64,000 bases of DNA from Glycomyces xiaoerkulensis (lineage in GTDB: Bacteria; Actinomycetota; Actinomycetes; Mycobacteriales; Micromonosporaceae): NCBI RefSeq assembly GCF_002798405.1, contig NZ_PGGV01000027.1:121844-185843 (forward strand). The letters are read 5' to 3'. Shown here piece by piece: positions 18,772-27,488 of the stretch (position 1 is the first letter of the stretch; every line of letters starts with the position of its first letter). The position numbers and the translations under genes are program-made. A model generated the notes under the pieces. That model was not told where the DNA came from. It saw nothing but the letters and a program-made list of their open reading frames with translations, and searched no databases.

Positions 18772-19743
18772 ATGTCCAGATTCGGCACACCGGTCCCCTA
18801 CGACGCCACGGCGGTGCGCCTGGAGCATTCGGCGCTGCCGGCTCCGGTGCGGGAGCGGATCGCCAAGGAGCTCGGCGCCGAGCCGGTCGAGGTCCGGCCG
18901 GCCGGGGGCGGCTTCACCGGGGGTTTCGCGGCGCTGGTGCGCTCCGGTTCCGGCGCCGAGCTGTTCGTGAAGGCGGCCGGGCCGGACATGCCGTTCGTGG
19001 TCGGCGCCTACCGCCTCGAGGCGGAGGTGAATCCGGCGCTGCCGGAGGGCGTCCCGGTGCCGAGGCTCCGTTTCGCCGCCGAGGTCGAGGGCTGGACGGT
19101 GCTGGGTTTCGAGGCGGTCCGGGGCCGGGCGCCGCGGCTCCCGGTGGCCACCCGAGACCTGGATCTGATGCTGCGGGCCTGGGCCGAGGCGTCCGAGCGG
19201 CTCGCGCCGGTGCCGCAGTCGCTGCTGGACCTGGGTTTCGGTCCGGGGCCGATGGGCGAGGCGCTGCACCGGTTCGCCGGGGTCGCCTCGGGCGAGGTCG
19301 AGCCGTTCCCGGTTCCGCCGGCGCTGGAGGGACGCATCGACGAACTGGCCGAACTGGAGTCCCGGCTCGAGGAGGTGCTCCGGGCCGACGAGGTGATCCA
19401 CTTCGATCTGCGGACGGACAACATGATCGTCGGCGCCGACCGGGCCTGGATCTGCGACTGGAACGGGATCGGCGTCCACGCGGCATGGTTCGACACGGCG
19501 AATTTCCTGGTGGTCCCCTACGGCGACGGCCACGATGCCGACCGGCTGCTGCGGTACCACCCCACCGCGGTCGGGGTGGCCGACGAGCAGATCGACACGG
19601 TGCTGGCGGCGGTGACGGGCTACTACCTGGCCCAGGGGCGGCTCGATCCGATCGAAGGGGCCTCGCCGTACCTCCGCGAGCACCAGTGGTGGTGCGGGCT
19701 GGCCGCCGCCGACTGGCTCGCCGGCCGCCGCGGCTGGCGCTGA
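18772..19743 (+). CDS. Aminoglycoside phosphotransferase (APH)-fold kinase
   Basis: 323 residues. The catalytic loop HFDLRTDN (His210, Asp212, Asn217) and the metal-binding Asp229-Trp230 are those of the APH/choline kinase fold. The N-terminal Gly-rich stretch at about 43-49 corresponds to the nucleotide loop. Family members phosphorylate aminoglycosides, choline, homoserine and other small molecules; nothing here fixes the substrate. The next gene starts 54 bp downstream on the same strand, so co-transcription with the methyltransferase is possible. Resistance function is not established. Confidence 0.85.
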   Translation: MSRFGTPVPYDATAVRLEHSALPAPVRERIAKELGAEPVEVRPAGGGFTGGFAALVRSGSGAELFVKAAGPDMPFVVGAYRLEAEVNPALPEGVPVPRLRFAAEVEGWTVLGFEAVRGRAPRLPVATRDLDLMLRAWAEASERLAPVPQSLLDLGFGPGPMGEALHRFAGVASGEVEPFPVPPALEGRIDELAELESRLEEVLRADEVIHFDLRTDNMIVGADRAWICDWNGIGVHAAWFDTANFLVVPYGDGHDADRLLRYHPTAVGVADEQIDTVLAAVTGYYLAQGRLDPIEGASPYLREHQWWCGLAAADWLAGRRGWR

Positions 19744-19797
19744 CTACTATGCGGGAAGCGACTCCCAATCAACGGGACGCTGCCGTAGTCTGCCCGA

Positions 19798-20622
19798 ATG
19801 ACCGAAGAGACCGCGACTTATACCCACGGGCACCACGAGTCCGTCCTGCGCTCGCACCGGTGGCGGACGGCCGAGAACTCGGCGGCGTACCTCCTGCCCC
19901 ACCTGGAGCCCGGCCACCGGGTGCTCGACGTGGGCTGCGGCCCCGGCACGATCACGGCGGACCTGGCCGGGATCGTCGCAGGCGGCCGGGTGGCGGCGGT
20001 CGACCGCGCTGAGTCCATTCTCGACCAGGCGGCGGCGGTGGCGGCCGAGCGCGGGCTGGACAACGTGGCGTTCGCCGAGGCCGACGTCCACGACTTGCCC
20101 TACGGCGACGGCGCCTTCGACGCGGTCCACGCCCACCAGGTGCTGCAGCACGTGAGCGACCCGGTCCGGGCCCTGCGCGAGATGCGCCGGGTGACCCGCC
20201 CCGGCGGCGTGGTCGCGGCCCGCGACTCCGACTACGCGGCGTTCCTCTGGTACCCCGAATCGCCGGGGCTGACCGATTGGCTCGACCTCTATGGGCGCGT
20301 GGCCCGAGCCAACGGCGGCGAGCCCGACGCCGGCCGGCGGCTGAAGTCGTGGGCCCTGCGGGCCGGGTTCCCCGAGCCCGCCGTCGAGGCCACCTCCGCC
20401 ACTTGGACGTTCAGCGTCCCCGAGGACCGCGCCTGGTGGGGCGGGCTCTGGGCCGACCGCGCCCTGCACTCCGACTTCGCGACCCGGGCCCTGGAGCAGG
20501 GCCACGCCACCCGCGGGGAGCTCGAGGCGATCGCCGCGGCCTGGCGCGAGTGGGCCGCCGACCCCGAAGCCTGCATCGTGATCCCGCACGGCCAGATCCT
20601 CTGCCGCGCAGCACTTCCGTGA
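19798..20622 (+). CDS. Class I SAM-dependent methyltransferase (UbiE-like)
   Basis: 274 residues. SAM motif I is VLDVGCGPGT (42-51), an acidic residue follows strand 2 (AAVDRA), and LHQV-type motif IV/V elements are present (AHQVLQHVSDP). The whole resembles actinobacterial UbiE/COQ5-like small-molecule methyltransferases. TAGTCT ends seven bases before the ATG and no ribosome site is visible, so the message may be leaderless. The substrate is unknown. Confidence 0.88.
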   Translation: MTEETATYTHGHHESVLRSHRWRTAENSAAYLLPHLEPGHRVLDVGCGPGTITADLAGIVAGGRVAAVDRAESILDQAAAVAAERGLDNVAFAEADVHDLPYGDGAFDAVHAHQVLQHVSDPVRALREMRRVTRPGGVVAARDSDYAAFLWYPESPGLTDWLDLYGRVARANGGEPDAGRRLKSWALRAGFPEPAVEATSATWTFSVPEDRAWWGGLWADRALHSDFATRALEQGHATRGELEAIAAAWREWAADPEACIVIPHGQILCRAALP

Positions 20623-20750
20623 GACGGTCCGGACCGCCCCGCGCGCACGTACCCGGTCCCCGCGTGATCCGATCGCCCTCGGCTGAACCGTGTCCTCAGT
20701 CCGGCGGCGGTCGTTATCCACCCGACGGATAGACGAAGGGAGCCCCGGAC

Positions 20751-21206
20751 ATGACGGCATCAGACGATCCGGATCTGAATCAGATCTTGGCGTACCTGTT
20801 CGAATTCCGGCCCGAAAGCGCGGTCGACTTCTACAAGCGGACGCTCGGGCAGCCGCTGCCGGAGTTCGACATCGTCGACCCGGGAACCATCCGGATCCAG
20901 TCCCCCGAAAGGCCCGAGCTCGACCGCAAGCTGCCGCTGGCGATCCTCCTCCGCGACGGAGACCCGGTGTACGGCATGCTGTTCGACGTGCTCCGGGGCG
21001 CGAGCGACGATCAGGCGATGCTGTGGCTGCCCGCGATCGGCAGCGCCCAGGACTCCTACCAGTGCCCCGTGGCGCTCGTGGTGCCGTGCCTGGACCGGGC
21101 CACCGCCAAGTGGGCGCTCGCGTACTCCAAGTGGGAGGACCAGGGCTGCTACGCGCTGCCGCTCCTGATTCCCAGTCCGGAGGACCTCATCGGCGCCAAG
21201 CGGTGA
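20751..21206 (+). CDS. Small protein, degenerate Rpn/YhgA-like family (paralogue B)
   Basis: 151 residues, a clear paralogue of the protein at 18249-18680. The shared order is LAYLFEFRPE, LPEFDIVD, GMLFDVL, CPVALVVPCLDRATAKWAL and GCYALPLLIPS. The acidic nuclease residues are again missing at the LFDVL position. ATG 20751 follows GGGAG. Having two copies flank a kinase and a methyltransferase suggests local duplication. The function is unknown. Confidence 0.65.
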   Translation: MTASDDPDLNQILAYLFEFRPESAVDFYKRTLGQPLPEFDIVDPGTIRIQSPERPELDRKLPLAILLRDGDPVYGMLFDVLRGASDDQAMLWLPAIGSAQDSYQCPVALVVPCLDRATAKWALAYSKWEDQGCYALPLLIPSPEDLIGAKR

Positions 21207-21254
21207 CGCGCCGCTCTCCCGCGGTGCGGCGATGCCGCACGGGCGGGCCCGGAG

Positions 21255-21282
21255 AGGGCGAGCGGGCATGCCCGCTCGCCCT
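21255..21282. terminator. Bidirectional hairpin between convergent genes
   Basis: A 13-bp perfect stem (arms 21255-21267 and 21270-21282) with a two-base centre lies between the convergent paralogue B gene and argS. No T-run follows, as is common for actinobacterial terminators. The 230-bp gap shows nothing else I can support. Confidence 0.65.
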
Positions 21283-21437
21283 GGCGCTCCCCCGCAACAT
21301 TCATACCTGTGGATCACCATGAGCACAGGCATCAACACGAGCAGTTCACCCGACGGGTTCGCCCGAGCCCGATCCCCTGGCCGACGCGATAACCGCTGCA
21401 GCGAACCCGCATACCGCTCGACCTCCGTCGTGGACGG

Positions 21438-23201
21438 CTACATGCGTTCCGGAGCCTCGATACCGAGAAGTCCGAGTCCGTGGGCCAGTGTGCCCTGGGT
21501 CAATCGGACCAGGGACAGGCGGTTGCCCCGTGCACTGGCCGTCTCGGCGTTCAAGACCGGGTTGGCCTCGTAGAAACCGGTGAAGGTCCGGGCGAGGCGG
21601 TAGAGGTACACGCAAAGGCGGTGGGGTTCGAATTCGGCCATTGTCTCGGCGAGGGCGGCGCCGTAGGCGTCGAGGTGGAGGGCGAGCGCTCGTTCCTCGT
21701 TCGACATCGGAAGTGAGTCGTCGACTTCGACCGCGACGTCGCCCGACTTGCGGAGGATCGAGGCCAGGCGGGTGTGGGCGTACTGCAGGTAGACGCCCGT
21801 GTCGCCAGTGAGGGCGACCATCTTGTCGGTGTCGAAGGCGTAGTCCTTGATCCGCGAGTTGGACAGGTCGGCGTACTTGACCGCACCGATCCCGGTGACT
21901 GCAGCGAGTTCAGCGAGATCCGCCCGGTCGGCTCCGGCGTTCTTCTCCCCGATCACCTTGCCCGCCTTCTCCACCGCGTCGTCGAGCAGGCTCATCAGGC
22001 GCACCGTGCTTCCGGAGCGGGTCTTGAACGGTTTCCCGTCCGGACCGAGGACGGTCCCGAAGGGGACGTGGGCGGCCTCGACGTCGCCGGTCAGCCATCC
22101 GGCGCGCCGCGCGGCGGCGAAGAGCTGCTTGAAGTGCAGGGCCTGGCGTGCGTCCACGACGTAGAGGATCTGGTCCGCCTTCAGATCCCGCACGCGGTGG
22201 CGCAGCGCGGCGAGGTCGGTGGCGGCGTAGCCGAATCCGCCGTCGGCCTTGCGCAGGATCATGGGAACCGGTTCACCGTCCGGTCCCGTGATGTCGTCGA
22301 AGAAGACGCAGAGCGCTCCTTCGGACTCGACGGCTATCCCGGCGGTGACCAGTTCATCGACGACGTCGTTCAGTTGGTCGTTGTAGGTGGATTCCCCGGC
22401 GTTGTCGTCCTCGGTCAGACTGACGCCGAGCCGCTCGTAGATGGCGTCGAAGGCGTCGGTGGAGACCTTGACCAGGTCGCTCCAGACCGCTGCGCTGGTC
22501 TCGTCGCCGGTTTGCAGGGCGACGACGCGGGAGCGGGCGCGGTCGGCGAAGTCCTCGTCGGCGTCGAAGGCGGCGCGGGCCTCCTTGTAGAGCCGGTCCA
22601 GCGCGGCGATGTTCGCGGTCGGATCGGCGTCGTCGACCTCGTGCCATTCTGCTTCGGGGTGCTCGGTGAGGTACTGGATGAGCATCCCGAACTGGGTGCC
22701 CCAGTCGCCCAGGTGGTTCTGGCGGATCACCGTCGCGCCCTGCGCCTCGGCCAGGCGGGCCAGGGCGTCGCCGATGATGGTGGTGCGCAGGTGCCCGACG
22801 TGCATCTCCTTGGCGATGTTCGGTCCCGAGTAGTCGACGACGATCGTCTTGCCCGCCAATGGCGAGCCGACCCCCAGGCCCTCTGCGGCGCCGCGAGAGG
22901 CGATCTGGTCCCAGATCGCAGTATCGGTGAGGTCGAGATTGACGAATCCGGGTCCGGAGACCTCTGCGCCGGCGATCACGCCTGCTCCGTCGAGGGCTTC
23001 GGCCACGGCGCCGCCGATCTCGCGCGGGTTGCGACCCGACTCCTTGGCTACCGGGAGGGCGGCGTTGGACTGGTAGTCCGCGAAGTCGCTGCGTCGCACC
23101 AGTGGCTCCGTCCCGCCGGTCTCGGGCAGGACTCGTCGAATGGCGTCGGCCACGGCGGTCTCGACGGCCTCGACGAGCGGAGTCACTGATTGCGCGTTCA
23201 C
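21438..23201 (-). CDS. argS: Arginyl-tRNA synthetase, E. coli type
   Basis: 587 residues from GTG 23201, chosen for AAGGAAG six bases upstream. An N-terminal ArgRS additional domain is followed by the class I signature HVGH (134-137) and, in the KMSKS position, KPFKTRSGST (Lys393 inside). The C-terminal anticodon-binding domain ends LGIEAPERM. Motifs and spacing follow E. coli ArgRS, unlike the M. tuberculosis enzyme, which as I recall has HIGG and a full MSKR motif. It charges tRNA-Arg with arginine. It is the last gene in line with a nucleotidyltransferase, methyltransferase and decarboxylase, not beside lysA/hom/thrC, so it may be a second, specialised copy. Confidence 0.95.
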   Translation of the reverse strand: MNAQSVTPLVEAVETAVADAIRRVLPETGGTEPLVRRSDFADYQSNAALPVAKESGRNPREIGGAVAEALDGAGVIAGAEVSGPGFVNLDLTDTAIWDQIASRGAAEGLGVGSPLAGKTIVVDYSGPNIAKEMHVGHLRTTIIGDALARLAEAQGATVIRQNHLGDWGTQFGMLIQYLTEHPEAEWHEVDDADPTANIAALDRLYKEARAAFDADEDFADRARSRVVALQTGDETSAAVWSDLVKVSTDAFDAIYERLGVSLTEDDNAGESTYNDQLNDVVDELVTAGIAVESEGALCVFFDDITGPDGEPVPMILRKADGGFGYAATDLAALRHRVRDLKADQILYVVDARQALHFKQLFAAARRAGWLTGDVEAAHVPFGTVLGPDGKPFKTRSGSTVRLMSLLDDAVEKAGKVIGEKNAGADRADLAELAAVTGIGAVKYADLSNSRIKDYAFDTDKMVALTGDTGVYLQYAHTRLASILRKSGDVAVEVDDSLPMSNEERALALHLDAYGAALAETMAEFEPHRLCVYLYRLARTFTGFYEANPVLNAETASARGNRLSLVRLTQGTLAHGLGLLGIEAPERM

Positions 23202-23274
23202 GGATGTCTTCCTTCGGATCGGATGGATGGCCGCGAGAGCGGCGGATTGTTTCCGCAGGTAAGAGTAGCCGAAG

Positions 23275-24024
23275 CTAGATCGAGCCGGTTGGTGCGGGCC
23301 ATGCAAGGAGATTGCCGGTAGCCGGGCGCCGATGCTTGTACACTTCGCCGCCTACTTGGGACAGGACGCCGAGCCCGAGGAGTTCGGCCACGATGCTTCG
23401 TGCGAGATGCTCCAGATGCGCGCCGGGCTGATAGCCGAGATGATCCTTGCCGGCGGCTCCGGAGGAGTGCACCAGGAGAGCGGATCGAATGTCGTCACAG
23501 GTGATGGTCTGCTTGTGGGCGAGCATGACCGAAGCGAGGACCGCGATGGCTCGCACTGCGGCATGCTGGTCTCGCCGATACCGATGCAGGTGCCCGCTGA
23601 GGAAAAGATGGGGTCCGGTCAGCGCTCCGAGGATGAGTCGGAATTTGAACTCTCGCGAGTTGAGGTAGGCATCGGTGGGGATCACCACCGGCACTCTCAG
23701 TTTCGCCTGGTCCGGGCCGCTGAAGGGCACGAGCGATACTGCGGCGGATAGCTCCGTTGCGGTCGCGGTCAGTTTCACCTCATGCGCGACTTCGTTGTCG
23801 AGGCGGAGGCGGTGACGGCGATGCAGGTCAGTGACGGCTTGGGCAAGGTACTGCTTTGTCTGCTCGGGGAGGTCGGTGCCCACGACGTAGAGGAGATCGA
23901 GGTCGGAGGTGGGTGAGCCGATTCCGGTCGCCTGGGAGCCGTAGACGATGGCATAGCCGCATTCGGGCAGCACTACCCGACCGATCTCGACTGCGTCCTC
24001 GGTCAGTTTCGCGAGGTCAGGCAT
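23275..24024 (-). CDS. Nucleotidyltransferase (Pol beta superfamily, KNTase/MNT-like)
   Basis: 249 residues from ATG 24024 (GGAGAGGA upstream), overlapping the methyltransferase gene by 8 bp. The nucleotidyltransferase core GSQATGIGSPTSDLD (29-43) gives the Gly-Ser and the Asp41-x-Asp43 metal pair. The rest is helical, as in aminoglycoside adenylyltransferases and MNT antitoxin-type enzymes. It would transfer a nucleotide, usually AMP, to a small molecule, RNA or protein. Placement between argS and a methyltransferase makes RNA or a tRNA-derived product conceivable, but the substrate is unknown. Confidence 0.82.
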   Translation of the reverse strand: MPDLAKLTEDAVEIGRVVLPECGYAIVYGSQATGIGSPTSDLDLLYVVGTDLPEQTKQYLAQAVTDLHRRHRLRLDNEVAHEVKLTATATELSAAVSLVPFSGPDQAKLRVPVVIPTDAYLNSREFKFRLILGALTGPHLFLSGHLHRYRRDQHAAVRAIAVLASVMLAHKQTITCDDIRSALLVHSSGAAGKDHLGYQPGAHLEHLARSIVAELLGLGVLSQVGGEVYKHRRPATGNLLAWPAPTGSI

Positions 24025-24901
24025 CGGTGTCCTCTCCTGCCGTGAACTCAATGAGGTAGACGCCCGCAGGCAGGTGGACTGAGCCGTCGCGGCACTGGTT
24101 GGCCGCTATGAACGTCGCGACATCGGGTTCAGTGCGACGATCGTTCAAGATCAGCGGATGGGACTTGGCGTGGACGTGGAGAAACCAGCCGCGGGCGGCG
24201 TCGGCATCGGGAGCCAACGCGATACCGTCGAAGTGTCGGACCTGTAGTGTTCCGCGCCCATCCCGCTCTGCCCTGGTGAGGGCATCGAGCAGGATTTGGC
24301 GACTGAATGAGCGGTCGCCACCAGGGTGCGGAGCGAGGCGTTCCCACAGCCGCGAGACGACTCGCTGTTCTGGTGAATCGGAGTCGAAGAATTCGATGAG
24401 CAGATGCCCGCCGGGCTTGAGGAGGCGCACGATTCGGTCGATGAGGCGGCGGGCGGCGGCGACGGCACGACTCCTATCGAGGTGCGGGGTGATGCCGTCG
24501 GTATCGAGGCTCTCGAAGTAGGCCATGATCGGGTACGACAGCGACCAGAATGCGCCTATGACGTCAAACGACGCCGGTTCGAAACCGGTCACAGCGTCGG
24601 GGAGATCGGCGAGGACGGTTCGAGAGTCGGGGAATCGTTCGGTGAAGGCAACGATCATGGCTTGGCTGGAGTCCACACCGCACAGGCTCGCCGCGTACGG
24701 CGCGAGTGCAGCGGTGACCCGGCCGGTGCCGCAGCCCAGATCGCAGACATCCAGTCCAGGCGTCGAGGGATCGCCGTAGCACCTGCGCATCACCTCGGCT
24801 GCGAGGTCGACGTCACTGGCATTCCCGAACACATGCGGGAGGAGGAGCTCATCGTAGCGCCCCTGCTGGGAGTAGACGTCGCGGAAGTCCGCTTCGGTCA
24901 T
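24017..24901 (-). CDS. Class I SAM-dependent methyltransferase
   Basis: 294 residues. SAM motif I is CDLGCGTGRV (53-62) and the acidic end of strand 2 is in CGVDSS. A PGGHLLIEFF strand is typical of the fold. The C-terminal 90 residues (GWFLHVHAKSHPL, then an acidic end) are not familiar. The ATG overlaps the decarboxylase stop codon by 4 bp (ATGA), which indicates tight coupling. Codon use is less GC-extreme than in core genes nearby. The substrate is unknown. Confidence 0.85.
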   Translation of the reverse strand: MTEADFRDVYSQQGRYDELLLPHVFGNASDVDLAAEVMRRCYGDPSTPGLDVCDLGCGTGRVTAALAPYAASLCGVDSSQAMIVAFTERFPDSRTVLADLPDAVTGFEPASFDVIGAFWSLSYPIMAYFESLDTDGITPHLDRSRAVAAARRLIDRIVRLLKPGGHLLIEFFDSDSPEQRVVSRLWERLAPHPGGDRSFSRQILLDALTRAERDGRGTLQVRHFDGIALAPDADAARGWFLHVHAKSHPLILNDRRTEPDVATFIAANQCRDGSVHLPAGVYLIEFTAGEDTDA

Positions 24902-26430
24902 CGGACCGTCTCCTTTTCGTTTGCGGACCGGTAGAGATCGACGACTAGTGCGTCGAGGTGGTCGAGCAGCTCGGTCATGTGCGCCTCGGTCAAGCGCGAG
25001 TTCAGGCTGGTGAACCGCAGGACCTGAACGGTCGCTCCAGGATCGATGCGGCCCAGGTCGTCGGTGAGCGTGAAGGTGTGGAGGAACCAGCGCCGGTCTT
25101 GCAGGAGCGCGGTGTGGAGCTCCGCGTTGAATGCGTTGATCCTCTCGACGTTGTCCGAGTTCGGGTCGACTCCGATAGGCAGGTAGCAGAAGGCGACAGC
25201 GGCCATATCGGGATCGTTCAGCCGGACCAGCCGAGGATGGGCATCGACCAGATCGGCGAAGTGGCGAGCGAGCCTGACACGCTCCTCAGCGATCCGGGCG
25301 AGCCCGGGCCGACCATGGGACCGCATCATCGCCCACAGCTTCAGCGACCCCCAACTCTTCGTGCCAAGGAAGGGCGTGACCTGTCCTAGCGCGAAATCTT
25401 CTTGCATGATCAGGTCGGAGAACGTCGAGACGGTCTTCAGTGACTCCGGTCTGCGCACCAGCAGCGCGGAGAGGCTGTAGGGAATCGCCATAACCTTGTG
25501 CGGGTCGACGGTGATGCTGTCGAACTGTTCGATGCCCGTGAGTCGGTGCCGTAGCCGCTCGGAGAACGCCATTGGCAGGCCCCAGCAGGCGTCGGCGTGG
25601 AGCCAGATGTCCGGACCGGCGCTCCTGACGAGTCGGGCAACCTCGCCGAGCCGATCGATCGTCTGGGTTCGTGAGTCACCCGCGTAGGCAACGACCGCCA
25701 TGATCCGGCCGACGTTTTCGGCCAGGGCGTCCGAAAGCGCATTGAGGTCGTATCGGAAGCCGCTGGTGGGAACTTCGATCGTGTGAACGCCGGTGCCGAT
25801 CCAGGTGCAGGCGGCCCGGACGCTGTAATGCCCGATCCCCGCCGGGACGATGATCGAGAACCGTCCGGCATCCTCTACGCCCTCATTCATGGTGCCGGGG
25901 GCGCGCTGCTCGCGGGCAAGCATCATGGCGATCGTGTTCGACATGGTGCCACCGGTGGTCATCGCGCCGCCGACCTCCCAGACCGATTCGAGCGCCTCAA
26001 GCGGCTGGTTCTCAAACCCGAGCGCATCTCGCAACCAGCGCAGAACCGCGATCTCGACGAACGTCGCGGCCGGGGCGTCGAACCGCTGGTTGATGAGGTT
26101 CTGCTGGGAGAACATTGCCAGGACCCCCGCAGCCAGTGCAGCCGGGTCGTCACCCGTATCCCCGAAACCGCAGAACTGAGGGTGCGCTTCGTTCTTGCAC
26201 CAGGGCAACAGCCTCTCGACGATCTCGGCCGTGACCGCCTCTGCGCCGACTTCGGCTTCGGGGAGCCCGTCAACGAGCTCATCGCGCAGCCTAAGCGGAT
26301 GGATCGGCTCTGCCAGCGCCGGTGCATCGCGCTTGAACCGGACGGCGGAGTCGATGGCTCTGTGGAGGAGCCGGCAGAGAGCGTGCATGTCGGAACCGCG
26401 TTGAGCCGGGATGGCGGGGAGACCGGTCAT
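24898..26430 (-). CDS. PLP-dependent group II decarboxylase family protein
   Basis: 510 residues, the length of glutamate/aromatic amino acid decarboxylases. The PLP lysine is Lys312 in VDPHK, the HADACWG segment supplies the PLP-binding Asp, and the GGTMSN phosphate site lies near residue 175. The family decarboxylates amino acids (Glu, Tyr, Trp, Dopa, diaminobutyrate). A variant may act on a tRNA-derived or conjugated substrate; nothing here decides this. It is the first gene of the minus-strand set leading to argS and is divergent from a class IV aminotransferase across a 184-bp region. Confidence 0.88.
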   Translation of the reverse strand: MTGLPAIPAQRGSDMHALCRLLHRAIDSAVRFKRDAPALAEPIHPLRLRDELVDGLPEAEVGAEAVTAEIVERLLPWCKNEAHPQFCGFGDTGDDPAALAAGVLAMFSQQNLINQRFDAPAATFVEIAVLRWLRDALGFENQPLEALESVWEVGGAMTTGGTMSNTIAMMLAREQRAPGTMNEGVEDAGRFSIIVPAGIGHYSVRAACTWIGTGVHTIEVPTSGFRYDLNALSDALAENVGRIMAVVAYAGDSRTQTIDRLGEVARLVRSAGPDIWLHADACWGLPMAFSERLRHRLTGIEQFDSITVDPHKVMAIPYSLSALLVRRPESLKTVSTFSDLIMQEDFALGQVTPFLGTKSWGSLKLWAMMRSHGRPGLARIAEERVRLARHFADLVDAHPRLVRLNDPDMAAVAFCYLPIGVDPNSDNVERINAFNAELHTALLQDRRWFLHTFTLTDDLGRIDPGATVQVLRFTSLNSRLTEAHMTELLDHLDALVVDLYRSANEKETVR

Positions 26431-26614
26431 AGTGATCGCCTGCCTTTCAAGGAGCGGTCTGTCCGCCCTTCAGGAGTTGGTATCCGAGCTTCGCATCGCG
26501 GCTGAGCTCGATGGTCGGCCTCACACTGCTCTATCTCTGCCCTGGCACTGCCCCAACTCGCGAACGTGCCTGCGCCGAGTGGCAATCGGCCAGACTCGGT
26601 GTCACGATGACCGT

Positions 26615-27412
26615 GTGATTGCGGAACTCAACGGCAAGCCGATCGAGCCGAGTGCGCTCAGCGGCCTAGCCCTCTACAACTACGGCCACTTCACCTCGCT
26701 GACCGCCGATCGCGGCAAGGTACGGGGGCTCGGGCTGCACCTCGACCGCCTGCAACGGGACTGCCGAGCCGTCCACGGATGCGACCTGGACCGCGACGAG
26801 GCCCGACGGCTCATTGGGCGGGTGGCCGTCCAGGTTGACGGAGCCTCGGTGCTGCGGGTGACCGTGTTCGATCCCGCCCTCGATCTCGGGCATCCGGGAG
26901 AGGACCTACGCCCTCAGTGCTTGGTCACTTCCCGCCGCGCGCCGACGAACGCGCCAGGCCCGATCGCGCTGTCGGTCGCTGAGTACGTCCGAGACTGGCC
27001 TGAGGTCAAACACGTCGGCCTGTTCGCCACCGTGGCACTGCGCCGCGCAGCACAGCTCGACGGCTACGACGACGTCGCCTTCCACGACGGCCAGGGTCGG
27101 TTGTCCGAAGGAGCGACCTGGAACCTGGGTTTCATCGACGTGGACGGGACGGTCATCCTGCCCGATCAACCCTCCCTGCCGGGGGTGACGCTCCAGCTCC
27201 TGTGCGAGGCGCTTGACAAGCATGGCATCGGATGGCGCGAGCGCACGATCAGAGTCGACGACGCGTCGGCCATGACAGCGGGGTTCGTCACCAACGCCGC
27301 CGTTGGTGTACGACCCGTGTCGGTGTTCAACGGAAGCGTGCTCGACGCCCACCACCCGCTCCTGGCCGACTTGCGACGGCAGTACTCCGAGATTACCGCA
27401 GAAGCAATCTGA
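26615..27412 (+). CDS. Class IV aminotransferase / aminodeoxychorismate lyase-like PLP enzyme
   Basis: 265 residues from GTG 26615; the frame is open further upstream but homology begins here, and an overlapping three-codon ATG ACC GTG TGA sits across the start. The PLP lysine is Lys132 in VKHVGL. The family block GYDDVAFHDGQGRLSEGATWNLGFI (read in parts) gives the conserved Glu and Thr-x-Asn. Relatives are branched-chain or D-amino-acid aminotransferases and 4-amino-4-deoxychorismate lyase. It is divergent from the decarboxylase and 76 bp before an XRE-SUMF1 gene, so probably part of the same pathway. Confidence 0.85.
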   Translation: MIAELNGKPIEPSALSGLALYNYGHFTSLTADRGKVRGLGLHLDRLQRDCRAVHGCDLDRDEARRLIGRVAVQVDGASVLRVTVFDPALDLGHPGEDLRPQCLVTSRRAPTNAPGPIALSVAEYVRDWPEVKHVGLFATVALRRAAQLDGYDDVAFHDGQGRLSEGATWNLGFIDVDGTVILPDQPSLPGVTLQLLCEALDKHGIGWRERTIRVDDASAMTAGFVTNAAVGVRPVSVFNGSVLDAHHPLLADLRRQYSEITAEAI

Positions 27413-27488
27413 CAGCTCTGGAGGAAACGGTCGAACTATCAACTCGGTACGCTAAAGAGTATTCCCCAAAACCTCCTCGGAGTACCAC

